This document shows, piece by piece, positions 1 through 9,515 of a stretch of DNA of 64,000 nucleotides. Where the stretch lies: positions 42,358,472 to 42,422,471 of the forward strand of contig ML664161.1 in the NCBI GenBank assembly GCA_007570785.1. The letters are read 5' to 3'. The translations under genes and the position numbers were made by a program. The notes under the pieces are model-generated. The model saw nothing but the letters and a program-made list of their open reading frames with translations. It was not told the DNA's origin and searched no databases. Source of the DNA: Antilocapra americana. Lineage: Eukaryota; Chordata; Mammalia; Artiodactyla; Antilocapridae. Each line of letters opens with the position of its first letter. The first letter of the stretch is position 1.

Positions 1-60
1 AGCGACCTAGGAGACTGCTTACATGCTGCTTGAATGGTCCTTAGAAGCTTGGGGAAAGCT

Positions 61-448
61 GTTCAGTTCAGTTCAGTCACTCAGTCATGTCCGACTCTTT
101 GCGACCCCATGAACCATAGCACACCAGGCCTCCCTATCCATCACCAACTCCTGGAGTCTACTCAAACTCATATCCATTGATCGGTGATGCCATCCAACAA
201 TCTCATCCTCTGTTGTCTCCTTCTCCTCCTGCCCTCAATCTTTCCTAGCATCAGGGTGTTTTCAAATGAGTCAGCTCTTTGTATCAGGTGGCCAAAGTAC
301 TGGAGTTTCAGCTTCAACATCAGCCCTTCCAATAAACACCCAGGACTGATCTCCTTTAGGATGGACTGGTTGGATCTCCTTGAAGTCCAAGGGACTCTCA
401 AGAGTCTTCTCCAATACCACAGTTCAAAAGCATCAATTCTTTATACTG

Positions 449-487
<39 letters not shown>

Positions 488-1195
488 TCTATATGTATCA
501 ATATATATATTCTATATATATATCAATTCTTCACATCCATACACGACCACTGGAAAAACCATAGCCTTGATTAGACAGGCCTTTGTTGGCAAAATGTTTC
601 TGCTTTTTAATATACAGTCTAGGTTGGTTATAACTTTCCTTCCAAGAAATAAGCATCTTTTAATTTCATGGCTGCAGTCACCATCTGCAGTGATTTTGGA
701 GCCCTTAAAAATAAAGTCAGCCACTGTTTCCACTGTTTTTCCATATATTCCCCATGAAGTGATAGGACCAGATGCCATGATCTTAGTTTTCTGAATGTTG
801 AGCTTTAAGACAACTTTTTCACTCTCTTCTTTCACTTTCATCAAGAGGCTCTTTAGTTCTTCTTCACTTTCTGCCATAAAGGTGATATCATCTACATATT
901 TGAGGTTATTTATATTTCTCCCAGCAATCTTGATTCCAGCTTGTGCTTCTTCCAGCCCAGCGTTTCTTGTGATGTACTCTGCATAGAAGTTAAATAAGCA
1001 GAGTGACAATATATAGCCTTAGCGTACTCCTTTTCCTATTTGGAAACAGTCTGTTGCTCCATGTCCAGTTCTGACTGTTGTTTCCTGACCTGCATACAGG
1101 TTTCTCAGGAGGCAGGTCAGGTTGTCTGATATTCCCATCTCTTTCAGAATTTTCCACAGTTTATTTTGATCTACCCAGTCAAAGGCTTGGCACTT
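61..1195 (-). mobile_element. BovB LINE, 5'-truncated copy
   Basis: The 3' end of a BovB (RTE-clade non-LTR retrotransposon) in reverse orientation. The characteristic TTCAG-repeat tail is at 61-80. Minus-strand translation gives the BovB C-terminal region in pieces: the end of the fingers/palm at 1019-1222, the RT palm at 512-1009 with a YVDD-type catalytic box (887-898), and the C-terminal tail at 168-401. Similarity stops near 1195, so the endonuclease half is missing, as expected for 5' truncation during target-primed reverse transcription. A TA microsatellite interrupts it at 449-530. Several stops and frameshifts make it non-functional. Confidence 0.95.
449..530. repeat. TA-rich microsatellite inside BovB
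   Basis: About 17 uninterrupted TA units at 451-484, followed by degenerate TATA-rich sequence to about 530. It replaces part of the BovB C-terminal coding region, so it grew or was inserted after BovB integration. Likely length-polymorphic. Confidence 0.9.
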
Positions 1196-2215
1196 GCTAA
1201 TTAAAATTACCAGAACTTCCATGGCACATGGTGAAAGAAGAAATCAAAAGGTTCAGAGAAGAAAGCTTGCTAGAGAGGATGTACTATGTAAAGCAGAAAC
1301 CCACTGACTAATCATGTTTCACTTAAGGGTCCATAGGACACTCCCTTTACCATAATGATAAAAAAAATGCACTGATGAGAAAATCACCTGCATAAATAAG
1401 ATGCTCAGTGGTTGCTGTCCTCTATAGGCTGGTGCTGAAGATAGAAGATGCAATTGTAGAATTGGGAACCCTGATGGTAATGAAGAGAATGCCAAAATAA
1501 TACAGGTTAGGTGAGAGCACTTAGCTGTCTAAAACAAGATCACAATCATCATCATAAATGGACAGTCTGAATAAGAGCCAGTAAGACCTAACCCACACAG
1601 GGCCAGAGAGACAGTTAGTAGAACACAGTGTATCTATAGGCGGTCAACAAGGGTATGCTTAATCTATTCAGGAATTTAAGGGAACTTATTCCAATAAAAA
1701 GTCAAAATCCTTTGTTCAGTTTCTGAGCTAATTCTCAGCCCCAGATCCCACTACTTGAAGAAGTCAGGTCTTCAGGAGGAAGAGATCTGAAACCACATAT
1801 TAAGTGCACATGCAAATTCCCTCAGTACTTCCTCAAGGCATCTATGACTATTTTAATAATCATTGCCCAAGAAAAATGGGAATATCCAGTAATTTCAAGT
1901 AGTGTAATACACAGGTTCTAAGTGAACAGTGATAAGGGACCTGAAGAATCACGTGGCATGAATTAGAGTATGAGCACATGAGAGCCAAATAATAAATAAA
2001 CACCTGGTCTAGTTCCATTTCAGTGAGTTCACTAGGTTCATGAACTCAGTAAGTAATCATTTCCTTAATCCCCACGTGTAAGGTTGGAACAGGCACACTT
2101 CACATTTTGCAGAATTTCTGTATTGGTTTCTTGGCCTTTGGAAGGCACATGCCTTCCCCAACCATCCAAGATTACTATCTTATTTATGAGCTAATGTATT
2201 AGCTAATGTATTTAT
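1196..2215. other. Unassigned non-coding stretch
   Basis: No repeat family, coding frame or RNA gene recognised. Ordinary AT-rich mammalian non-coding DNA. A short tandem duplication of a 12-mer (AGCTAATGTATT) lies at 2189-2212 beside the following SINE. Confidence 0.5.
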
Positions 2216-2430
2216 GGGCTTCCTAGGTGGCTCAGTGGTAAAGAATCTGCCTGCCAATGCAGGAGACAAGGGTTTGGTCCCTGGGTCAGTAAGATCCTCT
2301 GGAGGAGAAAATGGCAACCCACTGCAGTATTTTTGCCTGGAGAATCCCATGGACAGAGGAGTCTGAAAGGCTACAGCCCATGAGGTTGCAAAGAATCAGA
2401 CACCACTGAGCGACTGAACAACTACAACAA
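2216..2430 (+). mobile_element. Bov-tA SINE
   Basis: Begins with the tRNA-derived head (GGCTTCCTAGGTGGCTCAG), followed by the B-box-like region, then the Bov-A body (GGCAACCCACT, CTGGAGAATCCCATGGACAG) and the typical tail ending in ACTGAACAACTACAACAA. Full length for the family (about 210 bp). Ruminant-specific, moved by LINE machinery in trans. No clear TSD seen. Confidence 0.93.
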
Positions 2431-2489
2431 CCCCTAAGAAAAAGCTCAACATTTTTAAGTCCTCTTTGGGTTCTAGGGTGACATATTTA

Positions 2490-3085
2490 ATACTCAGAAA
2501 TTTGCTTCATCTCATTCACCAATGTGACACAAAAAGACTACTAGCTTTGATTAAGACCCAGGTCAGAAAGGGCTCTGTAGCCTGAATGGCTGACATATAT
2601 GGTCCTGCAGTCCTGCACACTAATGGTTTTAATAGTTATCTGTGATGGGAAATGATATTTTGTGATCAGTCCCAGTATGCCAATTTTAAAGTGGACTTCT
2701 AATATTTTAGAATAAGGCTATAACATCTGCAGTAAACTGCTAGAGATCAAGATAGCATTTACAAAATAAGTTTTGCTATGCTCCTGGGACCTGATAGAGG
2801 ACAATCATGGGACGTCAATTGACTATGGAGCCAAGAGTGCCCATCCTGAGCTGGGTCTTTTTGACCCATCAAGCCATAAAGTCAAGCTGAACTAAGATGG
2901 AAGGGGTATGTATATTGATCGGATTAGGAATGGCAGCGCCATAAGGCACAAAAACGTTGTAAGGAGCACAGACCTCCATGCCATCCACCGCTGTTACAGT
3001 GACACATCTTCCTCAGATCACAGCTATAGCCACACTACCCCCAGTGGAAATACTGTCCTCAACGGGGTGGTCATGTTATTTATTG
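2490..3085 (+). pseudogene. Degraded ERVL-type pol remnant (RNase H/integrase side)
   Basis: The stretch around 2755-2950 resembles the pol region of ancient mammalian ERVL elements in my recollection of the family, notably the segment giving PILSW followed by a conserved ACCCA(T/C)CAAGCCATAAAGT-like DNA block and a Trp-Lys/Arg-rich segment. Downstream, to about 3085, a short open frame (2908-3090) probably belongs to the same remnant. Stops and frameshifts throughout; no LTRs identified beside it. It is a fossil, not a working gene. Family assignment is moderate: a profile search against ERVL pol would settle it. Confidence 0.45.
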
Positions 3086-3964
3086 ATTAAAATAAGACAT
3101 TTTGTGATCAGTAGAGGAGTACAATTAATAATTATTCCTAGACATCAGGTATAAACCAGAATCCTCTAGGTACACTGGGTTTTATGGTGACCCATCCTTA
3201 ATTGACAATCACTTTCCAGACCCTTACTGGGATTTCAAACTTTTAACCTTATATCCAGTTGCCAGTATTTTTGAGAGTAATAGATGATACAAAAGGAAAT
3301 AAGATTCAGTCTGTTGGTAAATTTTAAACAGTTTTAGAGACATATGAAATAGGGAAGCACAATTTAAGCAGCTTGCACTCTTTCTGTTCAATGACTGATT
3401 GGGGGCTGGCTTAGAATAAGGCAATAAATGAGTTCTAGAATTACCAAATGTGGTAAGTTTTCAAGAAGCAAAACAATGGTAGGTAAAACTTCTGAGTAGA
3501 AGAGAGAATAGAGGACTGATCCATAATGGGCATACTGTCTAGTCACATGGTCCCCTCCAAAGTAGTATTTATAACAAAGTCACAAAAATAATAGTTTAGG
3601 CATCAGAATAAGTGGATGACATTGATAAAATATATTCAAGGTAAATATCATCCCTCACTCTGACAAGAGAAGTACTGAAATGTAATGATGCTATGCAAAT
3701 ATCACTTCCATATTTCCTGGCTTGAAGGCTGTTAAATTCCTAGTCATGATAATACATATTAATGGGAGGTTGGAAGTTAAATAAACATAATTTTAGCAAG
3801 TCAATTCTCTGTGGTATGCTTTTTCTAACAGATAAAAAGCTAACTGAAATGATTAGTCACTGTAGAAATAAGGTATTGATCATATAATAAAATGACTTAG
3901 CTTTCAAACAGCATGAAGCCCTATTCAAAAGCAATCAAAGATACCATGTTATTGGGTCCTCTCA
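3086..3964. other. Unassigned non-coding stretch
   Basis: No coding frame or repeat family recognised with confidence. The first 150 bases may be a continuation of the ERVL-like remnant. Confidence 0.4.
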
Positions 3965-4140
3965 GCAGCCCCGAGAGCCAAAAATTATCTTATTGTCCCA
4001 AAATTATAAGTGAGATGACTCTGGCCCAGGGCGATTAAATAATTTGCTTATTGTTTTACCTCCACTGAAGAAATTGGAGCTAGAACCCATATCCCCAGGT
4101 ATTCCCTATTCACCTCATAATCCAGTGTTCATTGTACTTG
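3965..4140 (+). mobile_element. MIR SINE, degraded
   Basis: Shows the MIR order of motifs: a CCCATTTTA-like block, GATTAAATAATTTGC (the 'gttaagtaacttgcc' block), then a GGAGCTAGAACCCATAT-like block and a CCAGTGTTCATTG end. Ancient tRNA-derived SINE; divergence is high and the edges are approximate. Confidence 0.6.
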
Positions 4141-4829
4141 AGTGCCTAGAAAAAGAATTGACCTTTTGAAAGCTGTGGGTTTAGTGACATCTGACCATCC
4201 ATTTTGGCTGAAGTCCATTTCTTTGGTTTTCATATCCCCTAGGGATAATCCATCTCACTCAGCCCCTACACATTCACCATCTGACCTGCCATGCTCTCTG
4301 AAAATTGCAACTGTGTTTTACCTTTGGAGCAACCAAATTCAATTATAGTTTCGGCCTTTGTGTTTCCTCAGCCTTTTTTCCTACACAAATTGATGGTGAC
4401 AGCAGCGATACCAATTCAATTACATACCATCTTCTGGTTCCCAGTAATGATTCTGAGTAGGTCAACAGGGACTAGCTAGGAACAAGAAGCACCATGAATT
4501 AAAAGGAAAGGATAAGGAGTGAAAGCCCAAATTAGAGACCCATTTTCACTTACTGGGAAAATTTGAGCCAACTTCTCTCATGTAATAATCAAAATAAATC
4601 ATGGAAAGTGAAAGGAAAGAGTAGGTTGGCCAATTTATGAAAGAGTAATTCTAGAAAGGATTAGAGAGCTTTACAATTATATTGCCTAGGTGAGCCAAAC
4701 CGGAGAGATACAAAATAAAGCACGATTTTATCAAAAAACTGGGGGTTGTAATAAACATATATCATAGAAGGGCCAATTATTTTTGGCACCTCTATTCATA
4801 CAAAATTTATTTCTATATTGAATTCTCAC
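4141..4829. other. Unassigned non-coding stretch
   Basis: Nothing recognisable. Open frames at 4142-4479 have no family resemblance and overlap each other in different frames, as expected by chance. Confidence 0.45.
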
Positions 4830-5065
4830 CACACAGCAGGTTGTTCTAGGGTAGAGAGGTTGCAGAGAACAAAATAGTTGAGACACTGCCCTGATGATGG
4901 TTACATTCCAGTGAGGAAGACATATGGGTCACACAGCTGCTACAAAGAACAAAAGGTAAAGGGACTGATGGTAATGTGATAGACAAATGCTACTTAGGTA
5001 GAGGGGACAAGGAGGGCCTCTCTAGGGAGGTGACATTTGAAAAATGAATGAATTGAGGCACAAGC
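4830..5065 (-). mobile_element. L2 LINE fragment (antisense)
   Basis: Contains reverse-complement L2 3'-end blocks, notably AGGGCCTCTCTAGGGAGGTGA followed by a CATTTGA block, and TTACATTCCAGTGAGGAAGA. Ancient, strongly diverged, no coding capacity. Confidence 0.6.
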
Positions 5066-5559
5066 ATGTAGCACACACTTCCAAACCCATGGAGGCGAAG
5101 ACGGTAATGGCATTTGTTTAACCTTTGTGTATATGTTTAGTAGCAGACTTCAAAGGTTACTATTTTTATAGCTGTCACTTACCCTGGAAATGACTGTTAA
5201 GAGCCAAGCAAATAATTGTCTCCCAAATGCTAAACAATCCTCTACAAAATGAAGCCAGCTTATCAAATGGAATGCTTTTTTTTTTTTTTGCTCCTATAGC
5301 AATCCTTTAAAGCCAAGTCTTAAATAGTCATTTTCTTTCTCTGCTACTTGTTAGCTGATTGATTATCCACTCTTTGTCAGCTATTTATTTTTTCTATGTT
5401 TATACACTGTTTTGTGGACTTCTGTATTGTCTTGTATGGGCAAAAAGCCTAACAATTAATAATTTAGTCTGTCTTTTTTCTTTAAATCAGAGTTTTGGTT
5501 TGCACATAATAAGCCAGTGTACACTTCCAATTAAATCAATTCAACAAATATTTGTGGCA
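5066..5559. other. Unassigned non-coding stretch with T-run
   Basis: No gene or clear repeat. A run of about 14 T at 5276-5289 may mark the tail of an unrecognised antisense retroposon. Confidence 0.4.
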
Positions 5560-6560
5560 TAAATATTATTAGCAAGATAATGTTTTTAGCACAAAATGGG
5601 AGAAAAAGATGAGCAAACACTGTTTAGCTCTTAGACAACATACTATGTGTATAGTAGATAAGTGTACAAATAATAATATGAGGAAGAAATGAATTTCTTT
5701 CTCAAAAAAATTCATAAAATTGAGAGACATTAGATGAGGAACATGAATTACTTCAAGAAGGAGGAACGATTTAAAATGAGTCTTAAAAGCAAGGTAAGAT
5801 TTCAAAGTATAAAAAGAGACCTAGAAGGCATTTCAGACTGAAGGTACACTAAAAATGAGTAAATGAAGGCAAAAAGAGGTAAGGCTGGTTTGGAGGACAG
5901 ATACTCCAGATTGGTTGAAATGCAGGTCATAGGGGTAAAGAGTGCTAAGCAGTTAGATGGTGTCAAATAGGACAGGTCAACATTATGAAGAAACTGGAAT
6001 GCTGGAAAGCAGTGGGATTTCCCAAAGGGTTTTGAGGTGGGAAATGTCGCTAAGTATATCTAGCATTGATGGAGGAAGTAGACATAGGTGGGAGACTGGC
6101 TTGGAATGTACTTCTAAGGTACAGAGGAGAGATCATGAATGTCTGAGACATCGAGCATTGGCACTAGGAACCATAATTTCTGAAAATAAACACAAACTTG
6201 TGATGGTATCCTTAAGGGATCTTGGCAATTGATTAGATGTGAGGCAAGGTGGGGGAAAATGTAAAGATTATTTTTTAATAATAATGGCACCTCTTGGGAT
6301 GACTTATTAAGAAGAGCAAATGCAGAGTTCAGTTATATAAATATTAAGGTATCGCTAGGACAGGCAGGTGGAGATGAGCAGATGGAAATCTGGGATTGGA
6401 CCTTGTGGGAGATTTGCTAGTAGAAATCATTTCAAAGGTGAGAATTGTGGCCATGGAAGGGAACCAAAACACTGGGGAAATAACTGTAAAAAGAAAAGGG
6501 CAGAAAGCTGGGGGTCTAATTTTAGAGGTACTTTTTATTTTTTGGTTAGTAGCAGCAGGA
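5560..6560 (-). mobile_element. Probable degraded L2 LINE (antisense)
   Basis: Patchy resemblance to the antisense L2 ORF2/3' region: a GGCATTTCAGACTGAAGG-like block near 5828, AAAGGGTTTTGAGGTGGGAAA near 6016 (the 'gggttttgagcagaggag' block), and a GGCAGGTGGAGATG block near 6364. No continuous frame survives. The boundaries and the continuity of the copy are uncertain. Confidence 0.42.
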
Positions 6561-6889
6561 AAAAGAACTAGAAATGTTAAGAAGTAAGGAGCAGTAAGAG
6601 GTAGGATAGCAATTTACTTATGGAAACCAAAGGAGGTAACAGTTACAAGGAAAAAAGTGTAGTCAAAAGTATCAGACATATCCTTGGGACTGCGGAACTA
6701 AGAAAAGGAATTAACTTTCCTAGAATTAACAAAAGATCATGGCATTTATTTCTAAGTGATGAAGGAGAGCTTGTTTCAAATAGGGTGTGTATAAGCACAT
6801 GTGTATACAAAGGAAAAGGAGCTAGAGAGCTTATGTAAAAACCAAAAGCAGGATAAGAATTATTAACACAGCACAAGGGAAAAGGAATA

Positions 6890-7345
6890 AACTAACATTC
6901 ATTCTGTGCTTACTTTGTCCCAACACTATGCAAATTATGCTCAGTCACTCATGTCCAACTCTCTGCTATCCTTTGGACTGTAGCCCGCCAGGTTCCTCTG
7001 TCCACGGGGTTTTTCAGGCAAGAATACTGGAATGGATTGACATTTCCTCTTCCAGTGGATCTTCCCAACCCAGGGATTGAACTCGTGTCTTCTGTATCTG
7101 CTGCAGGAAGATTCTTTACCTGCTGAGCCATGAGGAAAGCCCTATTATGCAAGATACATTTATGTTTTCTTATTTGGTACTCATATCAGCACTGTGTGAA
7201 AGATGTTATTATTATTTTCTACTATAGATGAAACTACAAGGTGCAAGGAGGTTAAACAAGATGCTCCAGGACATATACCCATATCCACAATAGCTCTGAA
7301 ATTCTAGCCAATATGTGGCAGAGGCCAAAGGCCATGCTTTCTCTA
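6890..7345 (+). mobile_element. MIR SINE split by a younger SINE
   Basis: The MIR head (TTCTGTGCTTACTTTG...AACACTATG) is at 6895-6930. The MIR core (TATTATTATTTTCTACTATAGATGAAAC, AGGAGGTTAAACAAGATGC) resumes at about 7200-7345. The intervening 203 bases are a Bov-tA insertion, so the two parts are one ancient MIR. Confidence 0.6.
6940..7142 (-). mobile_element. Bov-tA SINE (antisense)
   Basis: Reverse-complement Bov-tA: the tail-side motif TCAGTCACTCATGTCCAACT at 6941, the body TTCAGGCAAGAATACTGGAA, and the tRNA-like head ending TTTACCTGCTGAGCCATGAGG. ATTATGC occurs at both edges (about 6934-6940 and 7143-7150), consistent with a short TSD inside the older MIR. Confidence 0.92.
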
Positions 7346-7605
7346 TGACACCATAATGCCATCTTGAGGCAGGAGGCCTAGGTCTAGGTTCTTAGATTTG
7401 GCAGGGAAGACCAGAACCTCCTCCTCAGAAATGGAAAAAAAAGAAAAGGGGGTGGTAAAATATATACTAAAGCAGAGGTCATCTGCTCTGAGTGACTGAA
7501 TGAAGAAAAAAAAGAAAGAAAAAATTGGAAATGTCATGAAGCATAGGAGATAAGAGTTTCTATAATGGTAGCAGCTTCATAATTGAAACAATCTAGAATA
7601 CAGTA

Positions 7606-7884
7606 TCGGAGAAGGCAATGGCAAACACTCCAGTACTCTTGCCTGGAAAATCCCATTGACAGAGGAGCCTGGTAGGCTGCAGTCCATGGGGTCGCTAAGA
7701 GTCGGACACGACTGAGCAACTACACTTTCACTTTTCACTTGCATGCATTGGAGTAGGAAATGGCAACCCACTCCAGGATTCTTGCCTGGAGAATCCCAGG
7801 GATGGGGGAGCCTTGTGGACTGCCATCTATGGGGTCACACAGAGTTGGACATGACTGAAGCGACTTAGCAGCAGCAGTAGCAGC
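7606..7884 (+). mobile_element. Bov-A2 SINE (dimeric) with perfect TSD
   Basis: Two tandem Bov-A monomers: each has the GGCAA(A/C)(C)CACTCCAG... body and a GACTGAGCAACTAC/GACTGAAGCGACTTAG end. It ends in a GCA-trinucleotide run (7868-7886). The 11-mer AGAATACAGTA flanks it at 7595-7605 and 7885-7895, a clean target-site duplication that fixes both boundaries. Ruminant-specific. Confidence 0.95.
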
Positions 7885-7886
7885 AG
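7868..7886. repeat. GCA trinucleotide tail
   Basis: Short GCAGCAGCAGTAGCAGCAG run at the Bov-A2 3' end. Such tails seed trinucleotide microsatellites in ruminants. Confidence 0.85.
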
Positions 7887-7895
7887 AATACAGTA

Positions 7896-8130
7896 CAGGC
7901 TGGAGAAGAAGGCGTATGAGGCTAGAGCAGAGCTTGAAAAAGGAGTCAAGGGTCTGAAGGTCATAAGGACAAACAGCTGGTCACAGGAATGAAGAGAAGA
8001 AATGGAAGGAACAAAAGTTGTGATCAGAGAAGGGAACCTAGAACTTGAGATCATGAGTGTGGGGCCATTCTGAGTGAGGGAACAAGAACTGAAGGAGTTA
8101 AAGAAGTATTTATTAATAAAGTACCAACCA
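7896..8130. other. Unassigned non-coding stretch
   Basis: No recognised element between the Bov-A2 TSD and the next BovB fragment. Confidence 0.4.
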
Positions 8131-8132
8131 TA

Positions 8133-8606
8133 TTACCAACAAAGGTCTGTATAGTCAAAGTTATGGTTTTTCCAGTAGTGATATATGGATGTGAGAGTTA
8201 GACTATAAAGAAGTCTGAGCACTGAATAACTGATGCTTTCAAACAGTGGTGTTGCAGAAGATTCTTGAGAGTCCCTTGGACTGCAAGGAAATCCAACTAG
8301 TCAACCCTAAAGGAATCAGTCCTGAATATTCATTGGAAGGACTGATGCTGAAGCTGAAGCTCCAATACTTTGGCCACCTGATGCAAAGAGCTAATTCACT
8401 GGAAAAGACCCTGTTGCTGGGAAGGATTGAAGGCAGGAGGAGAAAGGGATGGCAGAGGATGAGATGATTGGATGGCATCACTGACTTAATGGACATGAGT
8501 TTGAGCAAGCTCCGGGAGCTGGTGAAGGACAGGGAAGCTTCATGTACTGCCGTCCATAGGATCTCAAAGAGTCGGACATGAGTGAGCAACAGAACAAAAA
8601 CAACCA
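8133..8606 (+). mobile_element. BovB LINE, 3' fragment
   Basis: Plus-strand BovB C-terminal region. The frame at 8246-8467 reads [20 protein letters not shown], the conserved BovB C-terminus, and the 3' end is GAGTGAGCAACAGAACAAAAAC. 5'-truncated just downstream of the RT domain, with frame breaks. Confidence 0.93.
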
Positions 8607-8612
8607 ACCACA

Positions 8613-8818
8613 TGGGGCTTCCCTAGTGGCTCAGACAGTAAAGAATCTGCCTGCAATGTGGGAGACCCAGGTTTGATCCCTGGGTCAGGAAGATACCCTG
8701 AAGAAGGGAATGGCAACCCACTCCAGTCTTCTTGCCTAGAGAATTTCATGGACAAAGAAGCTTGGCAAGCTACAGTCCATGGGGTTGCAAAGAGTCAGAC
8801 ATGACTGAATGACTAACA
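8613..8818 (+). mobile_element. Bov-tA SINE
   Basis: Starts GGGGCTTCCCTAGTGGCTCAG and contains a good B-box-like GGTTTGATCCCTGGGTCAGG. The body ends GACTGAATGACTAACACA and runs directly into a CA microsatellite. It abuts the preceding BovB 3' end, so BovB and SINE form a compound array. Confidence 0.93.
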
Positions 8819-8863
8819 CACACACACACACACACACACCCACACACACACACACACACACAC
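8817..8863. repeat. (CA)n microsatellite
   Basis: About 23 CA units with a single C insertion near 8840, grown from the SINE tail. Likely length-polymorphic. Confidence 0.95.
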
Positions 8864-9171
8864 CAATCAAATGAATGGCTAAGTTTTATTTCTCATGATC
8901 AAAGCTGGCTGCTGGAGCCCACACCAACACCTCCATGTTACAGGCAGAAAAGTGGAAGAAGAACTAAAATGGTTTACGCTTTCTGTCTTGAAAGACAGGA
9001 AGTCTTCTTAGAAGACTCATGCCTACATTTCAGTAGCCCAAACTCATCAACACATTGCTAAACCTACTTGCAAGGTAGGCTCAAAAATGTAATTTTTATT
9101 TCAAGTATCAGAACTAACGTTATGGTTCTTCATTAAAGAAAAAGAAAGTTGGGATAATGACCCGAGCTTCA

Positions 9172-9515
9172 TGTAGGTTAATGGCCATCCTAATCACCTG
9201 GGGATTTGCTTAAAATTGCAAACTCTGAGCAGGAGCTCAAGATTCTTTATTACATACAAATTCTTAGTGATTGCCTGGATGCTGGTCTGTAAACCATATT
9301 CTGAGTAGTAAGGTTGTGGACCAGTGGTTCTCAGACATTACTGTGCATCAAGATCACTTGCTAGATGTGATAAAACAGATTTCTGGGCCCCACCCTCAGA
9401 GTGTCTGATTCAGCAGAGCCAAAGTGGGGCCTGAGAATTTGCATTTCTTAGAAGACTCCATGGGATGCAGATGCGGCTGGTAGGTGGGGCCACACAGGCA
9501 GAACTACTGATATGA
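9172..9515. mobile_element. MER5-like hAT-Charlie elements, probably two pieces
   Basis: A clear MER5-type terminus, CCAGTGGTTCTCAGAC, lies at 9321, followed by the internal GGGCCCCACCC block (9390) and a GGGGCCTGAGAATTTGCATTT block (9426). Upstream, CCTAATCACCTGGGGATTTG (9189) through TCTGAGTAGTAAGG looks like a second related copy ending where the first begins. Non-autonomous DNA transposon relics without a transposase frame. Confidence 0.6.

Noticed and set aside
2908..3090. Small independent gene of 60 residues
   Set aside because: Falls in the probable ERVL pol remnant; its start and stop are incidental.
8613..8680. Functional tRNA gene
   Set aside because: The tRNA-like head belongs to a Bov-tA SINE; it lacks the acceptor-stem pairing of a real tRNA and is followed by the Bov-A body.
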